NCBI GenBank assembly: GCA_964016985.1
Contig: OZ024835.1
Coordinates: forward strand, 317,501-381,500
Source of the DNA: Anodontia alba
Taxonomy: Eukaryota > Mollusca > Bivalvia > Lucinida > Lucinidae
DNA length: 64,000 nt
Reading direction: 5' to 3'
The notes beneath the pieces were generated by a model. The model was not told where the DNA came from. It worked only from the letters and a program-made list of their open reading frames with translations, and did no database searches. The position numbers and the translations under genes were made by a program. Every line of letters begins with the position of its first letter. Within the stretch, counting starts at the first letter, position 1. This document shows positions 42,476-53,227 of this stretch, in pieces.

Positions 42476-42578
42476 ATGGCCTCCTCGTTGGTAATGAATG
42501 TGTTCAAAGTATGGGATGTCACCAGACGTAAGAAGAAATCAGTGATTGGAAATTCACTGCCAGAAATACGGAACAAAG
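42476..42578 (+). CDS. CIDE-N gene, first coding exon
   Basis: ATG at 42476 opens MASSLVMNVFKVWDVTRRKK and continues through SVIGNSLPEIRNK to a donor, AAAG|GTTAGT, at 42578. The FKVWD...KKSVIGNSLPEI pattern is the first half of a CIDE-N domain (the ubiquitin-like interaction module of DFF40/DFF45 and CIDE proteins). The exon ends after the first base of a codon, and the exon at 56291 supplies the other two bases, keeping the frame. It starts only 62 nt after the stop of the transposase-like gene, on the same strand. A weak acceptor (ATACTACAG) lies at 42473, so a 5' non-coding exon is possible. Confidence 0.65.
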
Positions 42579-42679
42579 GTTAGTATTTAGGTTGAGCATT
42601 GCATGATATTTCAAGATATCCACTATTCTGTTGGTCCATGACCAGAGGATTTAAGCAGGACTGATAGATTTATGATACC

Positions 42680-42930
42680 TGCCTCGGTAGGTCAGTACCG
42701 GGTTTGATCCCTGACGGGCAACATACCAACTTAACAAGGTAGAGCTTGGACTTTTTGGCCCGATGTCAGAATAATGTGAATTGTGGTATGTCAAATGTCT
42801 CGGGCATGATACTTTAGTGAAGCAGCACTTTAAAAGTGAACACTGAGCTCCCTGTTGCAACCAGACACCGTGGCGATACGACTGAAAGCTTATTGTAAGC
42901 AACAACAAAGCAGAATACACACATGCCACA
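42680..42930 (+). mobile_element. SINE-type retroposon with B box, bivalve-like
   Basis: Starts near a tRNA-type B box (GGTTTGATCCC at 42701). It continues with a body (GTCAGAATAATGTG, CATGATACTTTAGTGAAGCAG, CACTGAGCTCCCTGTTGCAA, CACCGTGGCGATACGACTG) that I recall as typical of a widespread mollusc SINE. The 3' end is diverged. It lies in intron 1 of the CIDE-N gene. Confidence 0.5.
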
Positions 42931-43416
42931 TGCATAGATTAAACTCCGATGTAGCTGGTCCTGAGGTCTCCAGATCCACTTGTTTTGAAAAAGGGATATG
43001 ATTAAAATACAAAACCAGCTAAATCGCTTATGGGTTTACTGTATTTGACCTAATTGATGCACTGTGTGCTTAACTTTTTCAATATAACTAAAATTTCTTA
43101 CGATTAAGCGCACATCTGAATGTGAATTTAAGACAGATCTCATCGATAGATGACTTATTAAAACTCAGAAACAGAAATATAATTTCAGTCAGGAATAAAA
43201 TAAGAGAAAACAGACCCTCTTTAAAAAAGAAAATTGTGATTATAAGGTCGTTTAGTGTCTTCAAATGCATGTATCAAAGGTGTATTTTTGACAAAAATGT
43301 GTGCGCTTATTAAAATGATTTTTGATCATTCAAAAAATAAGTGACTGTGCACTTTTTAGGGCATGTGCGCTAATTAGGTTGAATATAGTAGTTACACCCC
43401 ACAGACCAGTTGTGGT
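42931..43416. other. Intron sequence, nothing recognised
   Basis: AT-rich part of intron 1 of the CIDE-N gene, with no recognisable element or exon. Confidence 0.5.
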
Positions 43417-43628
43417 TACCGTATTTACCCAAAGTATTCGGACACCTCATCTCCTTGCCATATATGTTCTAAAATTTGAACCAGTACAATTCACTACCCG
43501 ATGTGTCTAAAAATTGCTGGATGAATGGCAAATGTAGACCCAGTTGACGCCGCGTTCTGCGGCGTCTCATCTGGGTCTAAACTGTTTGCTCAGGCCTGTC
43601 TGTCCGAATACATATGGTAAATACGGTA
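43417..43628. mobile_element. TA-flanked MITE with 25-bp terminal inverted repeats
   Basis: Left end TACCGTATTTACCCAAAGTA (43417 on, continuing TTCGGAC) matches inverted right end TGTCCGAATACATATGGTAA (from 43601, continuing ATACGGTA). TA on both outer edges fits a Tc1/mariner-type target duplication. Near the right side (about 43534-43602) is a long hairpin (TAGACCCAG, GACGCCGCG and their complements). The same hairpin core makes up the 28.7-31.4 kb array. About 210 bp, no coding capacity. Confidence 0.75.
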
Positions 43629-43915
43629 AATTCTTAATAGGGAAACCAGCTGCTGAATGCTTTTTTTTTTTTTTTTTTTTCACCATATCTGACAACTTTA
43701 GTTTTCAGATCCATTATGCCCCAAGGCTTAGAGGATAAAGTTGCTAGCCCTAGCTATTTCTGCTTGTGGGTATGTCAGGTGGTTTTCCTGGGGTGCTCAT
43801 GTTTGCTTATGTCTCGAATGAGTAAACTATTCTTGAAGGGATTGAAACAAAGTAAGGAAAGAAAACCCATTGTTAGCAATAATTCACAGTTAGCTAGTCA
43901 TGCGGAACAAGAAAT
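43629..43915. other. Intron sequence with a poly(T) run
   Basis: T run at about 43662-43681. Otherwise unrecognised sequence between the MITE and the SINE. Confidence 0.5.
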
Positions 43916-43928
43916 CTCTCACCCTATG

Positions 43929-44232
43929 GGCCGGCCTCGGTGGCTCAGTTGGATGCGCGTCCGACTGGAGACCAGGAGGTCGCGGGTTCGACCCCTGCCG
44001 AGGTCGGCAACATTCTATTGTAAAGATTGATCATGAAATATTTTCTACGGTCATTCTCTCCCTTCCGCTGATTCAAGAAGGGCAAGTGTCAGTTTCTGGC
44101 GAAAGAATGTGCACAATACTGGTTAACCGCTTAGAGGACTAAGCCTGCCCAGTAAACGTGTGGTTAGGTAAACTGACCGCGCTCGACATAACCCCATTGG
44201 GTTGACTGGGCCGTAAAACCTCAACACAAAAA
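43929..44232 (+). mobile_element. tRNA-derived SINE, copy 2
   Basis: Full-length copy with a 13-bp target duplication, CTCTCACCCTATG (43916-43928 and 44233-44245). The tRNA-like head GGCCTCGGTGGCTCAGTTGG...GGTTCGACCCC (43929-44005) shows both internal RNA polymerase III promoter boxes and the framework of an arginine-type tRNA. A ~200 bp body and an A-rich end follow. It lies in intron 1 of the CIDE-N gene, in sense orientation. The exact duplication suggests recent insertion. Confidence 0.92.
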
Positions 44233-44245
44233 CTCTCACCCTATG

Positions 44246-44517
44246 TGCTTGTGAATGGATATTTATAACTGACCTAATAATCTGAAAAGGGGATCCATTG
44301 AAAATACAGCATCCAAAGTGTGAAAACAGCATGAATGGGTTTGGTTGAACCTGTTCATGAGAGATATTAATGGATGCAGCGTCTCCCATGCCTCCTCTAG
44401 CCCTAGGTTGAGCAATATTCAGTTTTCAGCTCATTGTTGAACCCTATAGTCTTAAAGGACCAGAAAATGTAAAAATAAAAACCGATATACGGGGCTACTT
44501 TTTAGGGCCACCACTCT
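44246..44517. other. Intron sequence, nothing recognised
   Basis: Unique-looking sequence between SINE copy 2 and the LINE chain. Confidence 0.5.
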
Positions 44518-44532
44518 GAATTCACTGCTGGA

Positions 44533-45729
44533 TGATGATGATGAGTTCAGGTTTAACGACGCATCAACCCATGAGGGTCATTTGCGTCAAAATGGTAAAC
44601 TAACATGGTTCTGTAATGAAACGGCTATAAAGGTAAGTTATATATGCATAAAATGTAAAACTAGAACGAATTTAAAAATTAAAGCAGTTAGACTTTGTTA
44701 AAAAGGTTGATGTGTTTTAAAAAGAACAGTATATTATCAGCAGGTACATTTTCAAATAAGTATCTCAGGTCATTTGTTTGAAAGAATTGACGTCGCACAT
44801 GAGAGAATTCAATGCAGTCGATCAGGAAGTGTTTCACCGTAAAAGGTTCATTACAGCTGATACAAAATGGCTGATCTTCTCGTTTAAGCAGATAAGAATG
44901 TGTGAGTCTAGTATGACCTATACGTAGACGAGTAAGAACTACTTCATCTCGCCTTAATGATCGATAAATGGTATTTTTACCAAGAACCGGTTTTATTTCA
45001 TGTAGTTTATTGAATGTCGCTCTGTCCCATGACAGCTGCCATTTAGATAAGATGTACCTGTTGATAAAAGGTTTAAAATCTGTACATGGAAGTTTAAAAT
45101 TCGAAATTTCTAGATCGAGTGAGGCCTTTGCTTTTACATCGGCAGCCTCGTTACCTTTTATGCCAACATGGCTGGGGAGCCAACAGAATATAATTTCCTT
45201 AGTTTTCGATAACTCGTGATGTTTTTCTATCAAGTTCTGAATTTTGGGACTTTTTGAAGATGTGTGGTTTAGAGATTTCAAAACAGAAAGGGAGTCAGAG
45301 AAAATAACGAATTTGTTATCTAAAGAATTATTCATAACGTAATCCAAAGCCATATCAATAGCCTTGGATTCAGCAGTGAAAATAGATGAGCCATCAGGTA
45401 GACGGATCTTTTCATGGTGACTGCCCGATATATACGCACAGCCAACCTTTTCTTCAACTTTTGAGCCATCAGTGTAGATGTGTTGATAGTCTGAAAGTCG
45501 CGATTGTAATTCTTGGAAGTTTTGTTTCATGAGATGTGAATCAGATAGTGACTTTTTGCTATTGTGTAAATCGAAAAGAATAGTTGGTTTAGTAATGCAC
45601 CAGGATGGAATATCAGAAAAAGAGTGCTTTTGGATGTTTTTAGTGTTAATATTAGAGGATTCTAAAAGTGGTGCTATACGAAGGCCGAAGGATTTAATTG
45701 CGTTAGGTTTTCTTTCAAAATATTCCTGA
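44533..45729 (-). mobile_element. LINE unit A, 5'-truncated
   Basis: 3'-most unit of the chain, 1.2 kb. It carries the last ~350 codons of ORF2 (stop at 44688-44690), including complete RNase H (VEEKVGCAYIS, KEIIFCWLPSHVG) and the C-terminal knuckle. Truncated at codon ~885 (…EYFERKP). Nearly identical to the 3' end of unit C. Confidence 0.92.
44688..45729 (-). pseudogene. LINE A ORF2 C-terminal fragment
   Basis: Open frame for the RNase H domain and the knuckle CISCNEPFTVKHFLIDC. It differs from unit C at only a few residues (RRDEVVL for RREEVVL, TVKHF for TAKHF). The first in-frame Met is at 45530. No 5' UTR, endonuclease or RT, so not autonomous. Confidence 0.88.
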
Positions 45730-48700
45730 TGATGATGATGAGTTCAGGTTTAACGACGCATCAACCCATGAGGGTCATTTGCGTCAAAATGGTGAACTAA
45801 CATGGTTCTGTAATGAAACGATTATAATGATAAGTCATAAATGCATCAAATGTAAAACTAGAACGAATTTAAAAACTAAAGCAGTTATACTTTGTTAAAA
45901 AGATTGATGTGTTTTAAAAACATAAGTATGTTATCAGTTGGTACATTTTCAAATAAGTATCTCAGGTCATTTGTTTGGAAGAATTGACGTCGTATATGAG
46001 AGAATTCAATGCAATCGATCAGAAAGTGTTTTACTGTAAAAGGTTCATTACAGCTGATACAAAATGGCTGATCTTCTCGTTTGAGTAGATAAGAATGTGT
46101 GAGTCTAGTATGACCTATACGTAGACGAGTAAGAACCACTTCTTCTCGCCTTAATGACCGATAAATGTTATTTTTACCAAGAACCGGTTTTATTTCATGT
46201 AGTTTATTGAATGTCGCTCTGTCCCATGACAGCTGCCATTTGGATAAGATGTACCTGTTGATAAAAGGTTTAAAATCTGTACATGGAAGTTTAAAATTCG
46301 AAATTTCTAGATCGAGTGAGGCCTTTGCTTTTACGTCGGCAGCCTCGTTACCTTTTATGCCAACATGGCTGGGGAGCCAACAGAACAAAATTTCCTTAGT
46401 TTTCGATAACTCATGATGTTTTTCTATCAGGTTCTGAATTTTGGGATTTTTTGAAGATGTGTGGTTTAGAGATTTCAAAACAGAAAGGGAGTCCGAGAAA
46501 ATAACGAATTTGTTCTCTAAAGAGTTATTCATAACGTAATCCAAAGCCATATCAATAGCCTTGGATTCAGCAGTAAAAATAGATGAGCCATCAGGAAGAC
46601 GGATCTTTTCATGGTGGCTGCCCGATATATACGCACAGCCAACCTTATCTTCAACTTTTGAGCCATCAGTGTAGATGTGTTGATAAACTGAAAGTCGCGA
46701 CTGTAATTCTTGGAAGTTTTGTTTCATGAGATGTGAATCAGAAAGTGACTTTTTGCTGTTGTGTAAATCGAAAAGAATATTTGGTTTAGTAATGCACCAG
46801 GATGGAATATCAGAAAAAGAGTGTTTTTGTATGTTTTTAATGTTAATATTAGAAGATTCTAAAAGTGGTGCTATACGAAGGCCGAAGGATTTAATAGCGT
46901 TAGGTTTTCTTTCATAATATTCTTGAAATTGTGGTGGAAATGTGACTTCAAAAGCAGGGTTAGAAGAGTTAGTAGCAAGTCTGATGGCATACTGAAGAGA
47001 CAATTTTTCTCTGCGTAGCCACAACGATGGCTCATCTGCTTCCACGTTAAGACTCGATACTGGAGATGTACGAAAAGCTCCCAATGCCAAACGAAGTCCT
47101 TGATTATGTACAGTGTCTAACATCTGTAGATAAGATTTTCTAGCAGATCCATATACGATGGACCCATAATCAAGTTTTGATCGAATTAAAGAACGATACA
47201 GGTGAAGAAGAGTTGTTCTGTCCGCTCCCCAACTTGTGTGAGATAAAACTTTTAAAAGGTTTAATGCTTTTAAACATTTCGCTTTCAAGTATTTTATATG
47301 GGGTATGAAGGAGAGTTTTTTATCAAATATAACCCCAAGAAATTTCGATTCAGCAACAACTGGTATTTGAGATCCATATATGTAGAGCACTGGATCGTTG
47401 TGTATTTTCCGTTGTTGACAGAAATGAACGCATTGCGTTTTCGATTTGGAAAATTTGAAGCCATTTCTTGTTGCCCAGTCTTCAATTCTATTTAGACATT
47501 GCTGTAGATGTCTTTCTATTGTGCGCATATTTTTCGAGCGAAAACAAATACAAAAATCATCAACGTACAAAGAACCATCTGTTTTGTAATCCAGACAGTT
47601 TATAATATCGTTTAATTTCACGTTGAATAACGTGGTTGAAAGTATTGCTCCTTGAGGAACGCCCTGTTCTTGATCATAGAGATCAGACAGGGTCGATCCT
47701 ACACGCACTTGTATTGTACGATCTTCAAGAAAACTTTTAATAAAGTTTGGTAGTCTTCCTTTCATACCAAAGTTATGTAGGTCTTTTAAAATTCCATATC
47801 GCCAAGTGGTATCATAGGCTTTTTCCAAATCGAAAAATACAGCGACTACATGTTCTCGTTTGATAAAAGCATCGCGGATAAAAGTTTCTAGTCTAACTAA
47901 ATTATCATTGGTACTACGTTCAGCTCGGAATCCCGATTGAAGTTTTGTTATAAGATTGTTAGATTCTAAGTACCAAACAAGTCGTTTGTTTATCATTCTC
48001 TCTAGTGTTTTGCAAAGGCAACTTGTTAGCGCTATTGGTCTGTAGTTTGTTGGTTCTGCATGATCTTTCCCTGGTTTGGGAATAGGTATAATTGTGGCCA
48101 AACGCCAGCTTTCTGGAAAAACTCCTGTTGTCCATATACCGTTGAAAATATGTAAAAGTGTGTCAAGGGCGGTTTCGGGAAGGTGTTTAAGCATCTGGTA
48201 ATGGATGTCATCAGGGCCTGTAGCTGTATCTTTTGATACTGCGATAGCATCTTTAAGTTCTGTAATGTTAAACAGACTGTTATATTCTTCAGTATTTGAA
48301 GAGGTGAAATTAAGTTTGATTTTTTCTTCTTGTTTTTTGATGTTTTGAAACTTCTCTGAATAATTCCGAGATGAAGAATTATCCAAAAAAGTTTCGCCAA
48401 GTGTGTTTGCTATCTCTTCCTTTGATGTGGCCTTTGTTCCACGTTTTGTATTTAAATGGGTGAAACTGGGTGATTTTGATTTACCAGATATTTTTCGTAT
48501 CATGTCCCAAACCTTTTTAATTGGAGTTTTATAATTTAAATTCGAAACGTAAGATTTCCATGATTTGCGTTTGGAGGCCTTTATTGTTCGACGAGCATTT
48601 GCTCTGAAATTCTTTACTTTATTCAGGTTCTCCTTTGTTGGATATCTGCAGAACTTTGATAATGCTTGCTTGCGCTGTTTTATGGCATCTTTGCATTCAT

Positions 48701-49337
48701 CATTGTACCATGGCTTGCTTTTCTTTGGATTTGTCGAGGTTTTCGGTATACTTTTATTAGCTATGTCAAGAAGAGAAGAAGTAAAATCATCTAGAGGGTC
48801 CAAGGAATTGTCAAACTTATCTATTTTGAGACTTTCTTCGTATAATAAGTGGTATAATTCCCAATTTGCTTTATTTAGTTTCCACTTTGCGTTGTGATCA
48901 TTCGTGGAATTATTTACGCTTTCAATAATAACAGGGAAGTGATCACTTCCATGTTGGTCTTCACTGACCGTCCAGTCGAAGTCCAGCAGGAGAGATGGGT
49001 GACATATGGAAAGATCTAAAGAAGAAAATTTTCCTGTTGCAGGATGGAGATAAGTGTGAGATTTGTCATTCATAAGACAAAGATCGTTTTTGGTTATAAA
49101 GTCTTCAATAATATTACCTTTAGGGTTGTTATCTTTACATCCCCAAAGGATATTGTGACCATTGAAGTCACCAACTAGTATACAGGGTGAAGGGAGTTGT
49201 TTCAGTAAAATGTCTAAATGTTCGGTCTCTAAATGAAAATTTGGAGGTATATACACAGAACAAATAGTAATTTCTTTATCTAAAGTAACAGAAACCGCAA
49301 CGGCTTGAAGATTGGTTACAAGTTTAATTTGTCGCTG
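45727..49337 (-). mobile_element. LINE unit B, 5'-truncated
   Basis: Middle unit of the chain, 3.6 kb, truncated in ORF2 at about codon 79 (within the endonuclease). 3' UTR of the type also seen in copy D; C-terminal residues ENVPTDNILMF. Its end GTCGCTG at 49337 abuts the tail of unit C. Confidence 0.92.
45885..49337 (-). pseudogene. LINE B ORF2, missing N-terminus
   Basis: Uninterrupted frame from the truncation point to the stop at 45885-45887 (1123 codons counted from the internal Met at 49256). It retains endonuclease D135/N137 and SDH, complete RT (YVDD) and RNase H, but lacks the N-terminal endonuclease residues (N11, E38) and any promoter. Could only be expressed by read-through from another promoter. 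Confidence 0.9.
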
Positions 49338-49507
49338 ATGATGATGATGAGTTCAGGTTTAACGACGCATCAACCCATGAGGGTCATTTGCGTCAAAATG
49401 GTAAACTAACATGGTTCTGTAATGAAACTTCTGTAATGAAACGGCTATAAAGGTAAGTTATATATGCATAAAATGTAAAACTAGAACGAATTTAAAGATT
49501 AAAGCAG

Positions 49508-52500
49508 TTAGACTTTGTTAAAAAGGTTGATGTGTTTTAAAAAGAACAGTATATTATCAGCAGGTACATTTTCAAATAAGTATCTCAGGTCATTTGTTTG
49601 AAAGAATTGACGTCGCACATGAGAGAATTCAATGCAGTCGATCAGGAAGTGTTTCGCCGTAAAAGGTTCATTACAGCTGATACAAAATGGCTGATCTTCT
49701 CGTTTAAGCAGATAAGAATGTGTGAGTCTAGTATGACCTATACGTAGACGAGTAAGAACCACTTCTTCTCGCCTTAATGATCGATAAATGGTATTTTTAC
49801 CAAGAACCGGTTTTATTTCATGTAGTTTATTGAATGTCGCTCTGTCCCATGACAGCTGCCATTTAGATAAGATGTACCTGTTGATAAAAGGTTTAAAATC
49901 TGTACATGGAAGTTTAAAATTCGAAATTTCTAGATCGAGTGAGGCCTTTGCTTTTAGATCGGCAGCCTCGTTACCTTTTATGCCAACATGGCTGGGGAGC
50001 CAACAGAATATAATTTCCTTAGTTTTCGATAACTCGTGATGTTTTTCTATCAAGTTCTGAATTTTGGGACTTTTTGAAGATGTGTGGTTTAGAGATTTCA
50101 AAACAGAAAGGGAGTCAGAGAAAATAACGAATTTGTTATCTAAAGAATTATTCATAACGTAATCCAAAGCCATATCAATAGCCTTGGATTCAGCAGTGAA
50201 AATAGATGAGCCATCAGGAAGACGGATCTTTTCATGGTGACTGCCCGATATATACGCACAGCCAACCTTTTCTTCAACTTTTGAGCCATCAGTGTAGATG
50301 TGTTGATAGTCTGAAAGTCGCGATTGTAATTCTTGGAAGTTTTGTTTCATGAGATGTGAATCAGATAGTGACTTTTTGCTATTGTGTAAATCGAAAAGAA
50401 TAGTTGGTTTAGTAATGCACCAGGATGGAATATCAGAAAAAGAGTGCTTTTGGATGTTTTTAGTGTTAATATTAGAGGATTCTAAAAGTGGTGCTATACG
50501 AAGGCCGAAGGATTTAATTGCGTTAGGTTTTCTTTCATAATATTCCTGAAATTGTGGTGGAAATGTGACTTCAAAAGCAGGGTTAGAAGGGTTAGCAGCA
50601 AGTCTGATGGCGTACTGAAGGGACAATTTTTCTCTGCGTAGCCATAACGATGGCTCATCTGCTTCCACGTTAAGACTCGATATTGGAGACGTACGAAAAG
50701 CTCCCAATGCCAAACGAAGTCCTTGATTATGTACAGTGTCTAACATCTGTAGATAAGATTTTCTAGCAGATCCATATACGAGGGACCCATAATCAAGTTT
50801 TGATCGAATTAAAGAACGATATAGATGAAGAAGAGTTGTTCTGTCCGCACCCCAACTTGTGTGAGATAACACTTTTAAAAGGTTTAATGCTTTTAAACAT
50901 TTCGCTTTCACGTATTTTATATGGGGTATGAAGGAGAGTTTTCTATCAAATATAACCCCAAGAAATTTTGATTCGGTAACAACTGGTATTTGAGATCCAT
51001 ATATGTAGAGTGCTGGATCATTGTGTATTTTCCGTTGTTGACAGAAATGAACGCACTGCGTTTTCGATTTGGAAAATTTGAAGCCATTTCTTGTTGCCCA
51101 GTCTTCAATTCTATTTAGACATTGCTGTAGATGTCTTTCTATTGTGCGCATATTTTTCGAGCGAAAACAAATACAAAAATCATCAACGTACAAAGAACCA
51201 TCTGTTTTGTAATCCAGACAGTTTATAATATCGTTTAATTTCACGTTGAATAACGTGGTTGAAAGTATTGCTCCTTGAGGAACGCCCTGTTCTTGATCAT
51301 AGAGATCAGACAGGGTCGATCCTACACGCACTTGTATTGTACGATCTTCAAGAAAACTTTTAATAAAGTTTGGTAGTCTTCCTTTCATACCAAAGTTATG
51401 TAGGTCTTTTAAAATTCCATATCGCCAAGTGGTATCATAGGCTTTTTCCAAATCGAAAAATACAGCGACTACATGTTCTCGTTTGATAAAAGCATCCCGG
51501 ATAAAAGTTTCTAGTCTAACTAAATTATCATTGGTACTACGTTCAGCTCGGAATCCCGATTGAAGTTTTGTTATAAGATTGTTAGATTCTAAGTACCAAA
51601 CAAGTCGTTTGTTTATCATTCTCTCTAGTGTTTTGCAAAGGCAACTTGTTAGTGCTATTGGTCTGTAGTTTGTTGGTTCTGCATGATCTTTCCCTGGTTT
51701 GGGAATAGGTATAACTGTGGCCAAACGCCAGCTTTCTGGAAAAACTCCTGTTGTCCATATACCGTTGAAAATATGTAAAAGTGTGTCAAGGGCGGTTTCG
51801 GGAAGGTGTTTAAGCATCTGGTAATGGATGTCATCAGGGCCTGTAGCTGTATCTTTTGATACTGCGATAGCATCTTTAAGTTCTGTAATGTTAAACAGGC
51901 TGTTATATTCTTCAGTATTTGAAGAGGTGAAATTAAGTTTGATTTTTTCTTCTTGTTTTTTGATGTTTTGAAACCTCTCTGAATAATTCCGAGATGAAGA
52001 ATTATCCAAAAAAGTTTCGCCAAGTGTGTTTGCTATCTCTTCCTTTGATGTGGCCTTTGTTCCACGTTTTGTATTTAAATGGGTGAAACTGGGTGATTTT
52101 GATTTACCAGATATTTTTCGTATCATGTCCCAAACCTTTTTAATTGGAGTTTTATAATTTAAATTCGAAACGTAAGATTTCCATGATTTGCGTTTGGAGG
52201 CCTTTATTGTTCGACGAGCATTTGCTCTGAAATTCTTTACTTTATTCAGGTTCTCCTTTGTTGGATATCTGCAGAACTTTGATAATGCTTGCTTGCGCTG
52301 TTTTATGGCATCTTTGCATTCATCATTGTACCATGGCTTGCTTTTCTTTGGATTTGTTGAGGTTTTCGGTATACTTTTATTAGCTATGTCAAGAAGAGAA
52401 GAAGTAAAATCATCTAGAGGGTCCAAGGAATTGTCAAACTTATCTATTTTGAGACTTTCTTCGCATAATAAGTGGTATAATTCCCAATTTGCTTTATTTA

Positions 52501-53194
52501 GTTTCCACTTTGCGTTGTGATCATTTGTGGAATTATTTACGCTTTCAATAATAACAGGGAAGTGATCACTTCCATGTTGGTCTTCACTGACCGTCCAGTC
52601 GAAGTCCAGCAGGAGAGATGGGTGACATATGGAAAGATCTAAAGAAGAAAATTTTCCTGTTGCAGGATGGAGATAAGTGTGAGATTTGTCATTCATAAGA
52701 CAAAGATCGTTTTTGGTTATAAAGTCTTCAATAATATTACCTTTAGTGTTGTTATCTTTACATCCCCAAAGGATATTGTGACCATTGAAGTCACCAACTA
52801 GTATACAGGGTGAAGGGAGTTGTTTCAGTAAAATGTCTAAATGTTCGGTCTCTAAATGAAAATTTGGAGGTATATACACAGAACAAATAGTAATTTCTTT
52901 ATCTAAAGTAACAGAAACCGCAACGGCTTGAAGATTGGTTACAAGTTTAATTTGTCGCTGCGGACATGAAGAGTGAACTAAGATTGAGCTTCCACCAGAC
53001 GGCCTCTGGCCTTCTGAATATATATAATTGTATGTATTGAAATCTCTGATATTTAATTGATCATCAGTTTTTAAAAAAGTTTCTTGCAAGCAAAAAACTG
53101 ATGGATTCAATAAGGATAAAAGTAATAAGATCTCGTTATAGTTTGACTTTAGACCTCGACAGTTCCATTGTATTATTTTGTGATTTGAATTCAT
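49508..53194 (-). CDS. LINE C ORF2: APE endonuclease, reverse transcriptase, RNase H
   Basis: Intact 1228-codon polyprotein with all catalytic motifs seen in copy I (endonuclease GDFNGHN and SDHFP; RT FFDLEKAYD, YVDD; RNase H YTDG, AES, FSDS, NEAAD). From about residue 735 to the end it carries variants shared with A and K (TESKFLGVIFDRKLSF, IKYVKAKC, SSNINTKN, VEEKVGC, PADNILFF). Before that it matches I and B. One difference in the RNase H tail (AADLKAKAS for AADVKAKAS) and one in the knuckle region (FTAKHF) are specific to C. Start chosen at the MNSNHKIIQWN methionine, as in I and H. Confidence 0.95.
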   Translation of the reverse strand: MNSNHKIIQWNCRGLKSNYNEILLLLSLLNPSVFCLQETFLKTDDQLNIRDFNTYNYIYSEGQRPSGGSSILVHSSCPQRQIKLVTNLQAVAVSVTLDKEITICSVYIPPNFHLETEHLDILLKQLPSPCILVGDFNGHNILWGCKDNNTKGNIIEDFITKNDLCLMNDKSHTYLHPATGKFSSLDLSICHPSLLLDFDWTVSEDQHGSDHFPVIIESVNNSTNDHNAKWKLNKANWELYHLLCEESLKIDKFDNSLDPLDDFTSSLLDIANKSIPKTSTNPKKSKPWYNDECKDAIKQRKQALSKFCRYPTKENLNKVKNFRANARRTIKASKRKSWKSYVSNLNYKTPIKKVWDMIRKISGKSKSPSFTHLNTKRGTKATSKEEIANTLGETFLDNSSSRNYSERFQNIKKQEEKIKLNFTSSNTEEYNSLFNITELKDAIAVSKDTATGPDDIHYQMLKHLPETALDTLLHIFNGIWTTGVFPESWRLATVIPIPKPGKDHAEPTNYRPIALTSCLCKTLERMINKRLVWYLESNNLITKLQSGFRAERSTNDNLVRLETFIRDAFIKREHVVAVFFDLEKAYDTTWRYGILKDLHNFGMKGRLPNFIKSFLEDRTIQVRVGSTLSDLYDQEQGVPQGAILSTTLFNVKLNDIINCLDYKTDGSLYVDDFCICFRSKNMRTIERHLQQCLNRIEDWATRNGFKFSKSKTQCVHFCQQRKIHNDPALYIYGSQIPVVTESKFLGVIFDRKLSFIPHIKYVKAKCLKALNLLKVLSHTSWGADRTTLLHLYRSLIRSKLDYGSLVYGSARKSYLQMLDTVHNQGLRLALGAFRTSPISSLNVEADEPSLWLRREKLSLQYAIRLAANPSNPAFEVTFPPQFQEYYERKPNAIKSFGLRIAPLLESSNINTKNIQKHSFSDIPSWCITKPTILFDLHNSKKSLSDSHLMKQNFQELQSRLSDYQHIYTDGSKVEEKVGCAYISGSHHEKIRLPDGSSIFTAESKAIDMALDYVMNNSLDNKFVIFSDSLSVLKSLNHTSSKSPKIQNLIEKHHELSKTKEIIFCWLPSHVGIKGNEAADLKAKASLDLEISNFKLPCTDFKPFINRYILSKWQLSWDRATFNKLHEIKPVLGKNTIYRSLRREEVVLTRLRIGHTRLTHSYLLKREDQPFCISCNEPFTAKHFLIDCIEFSHVRRQFFQTNDLRYLFENVPADNILFFLKHINLFNKV

Positions 53195-53227
53195 TTTAGA
53201 GTTGTTAGATTTTAGTTAGACTAGCAA

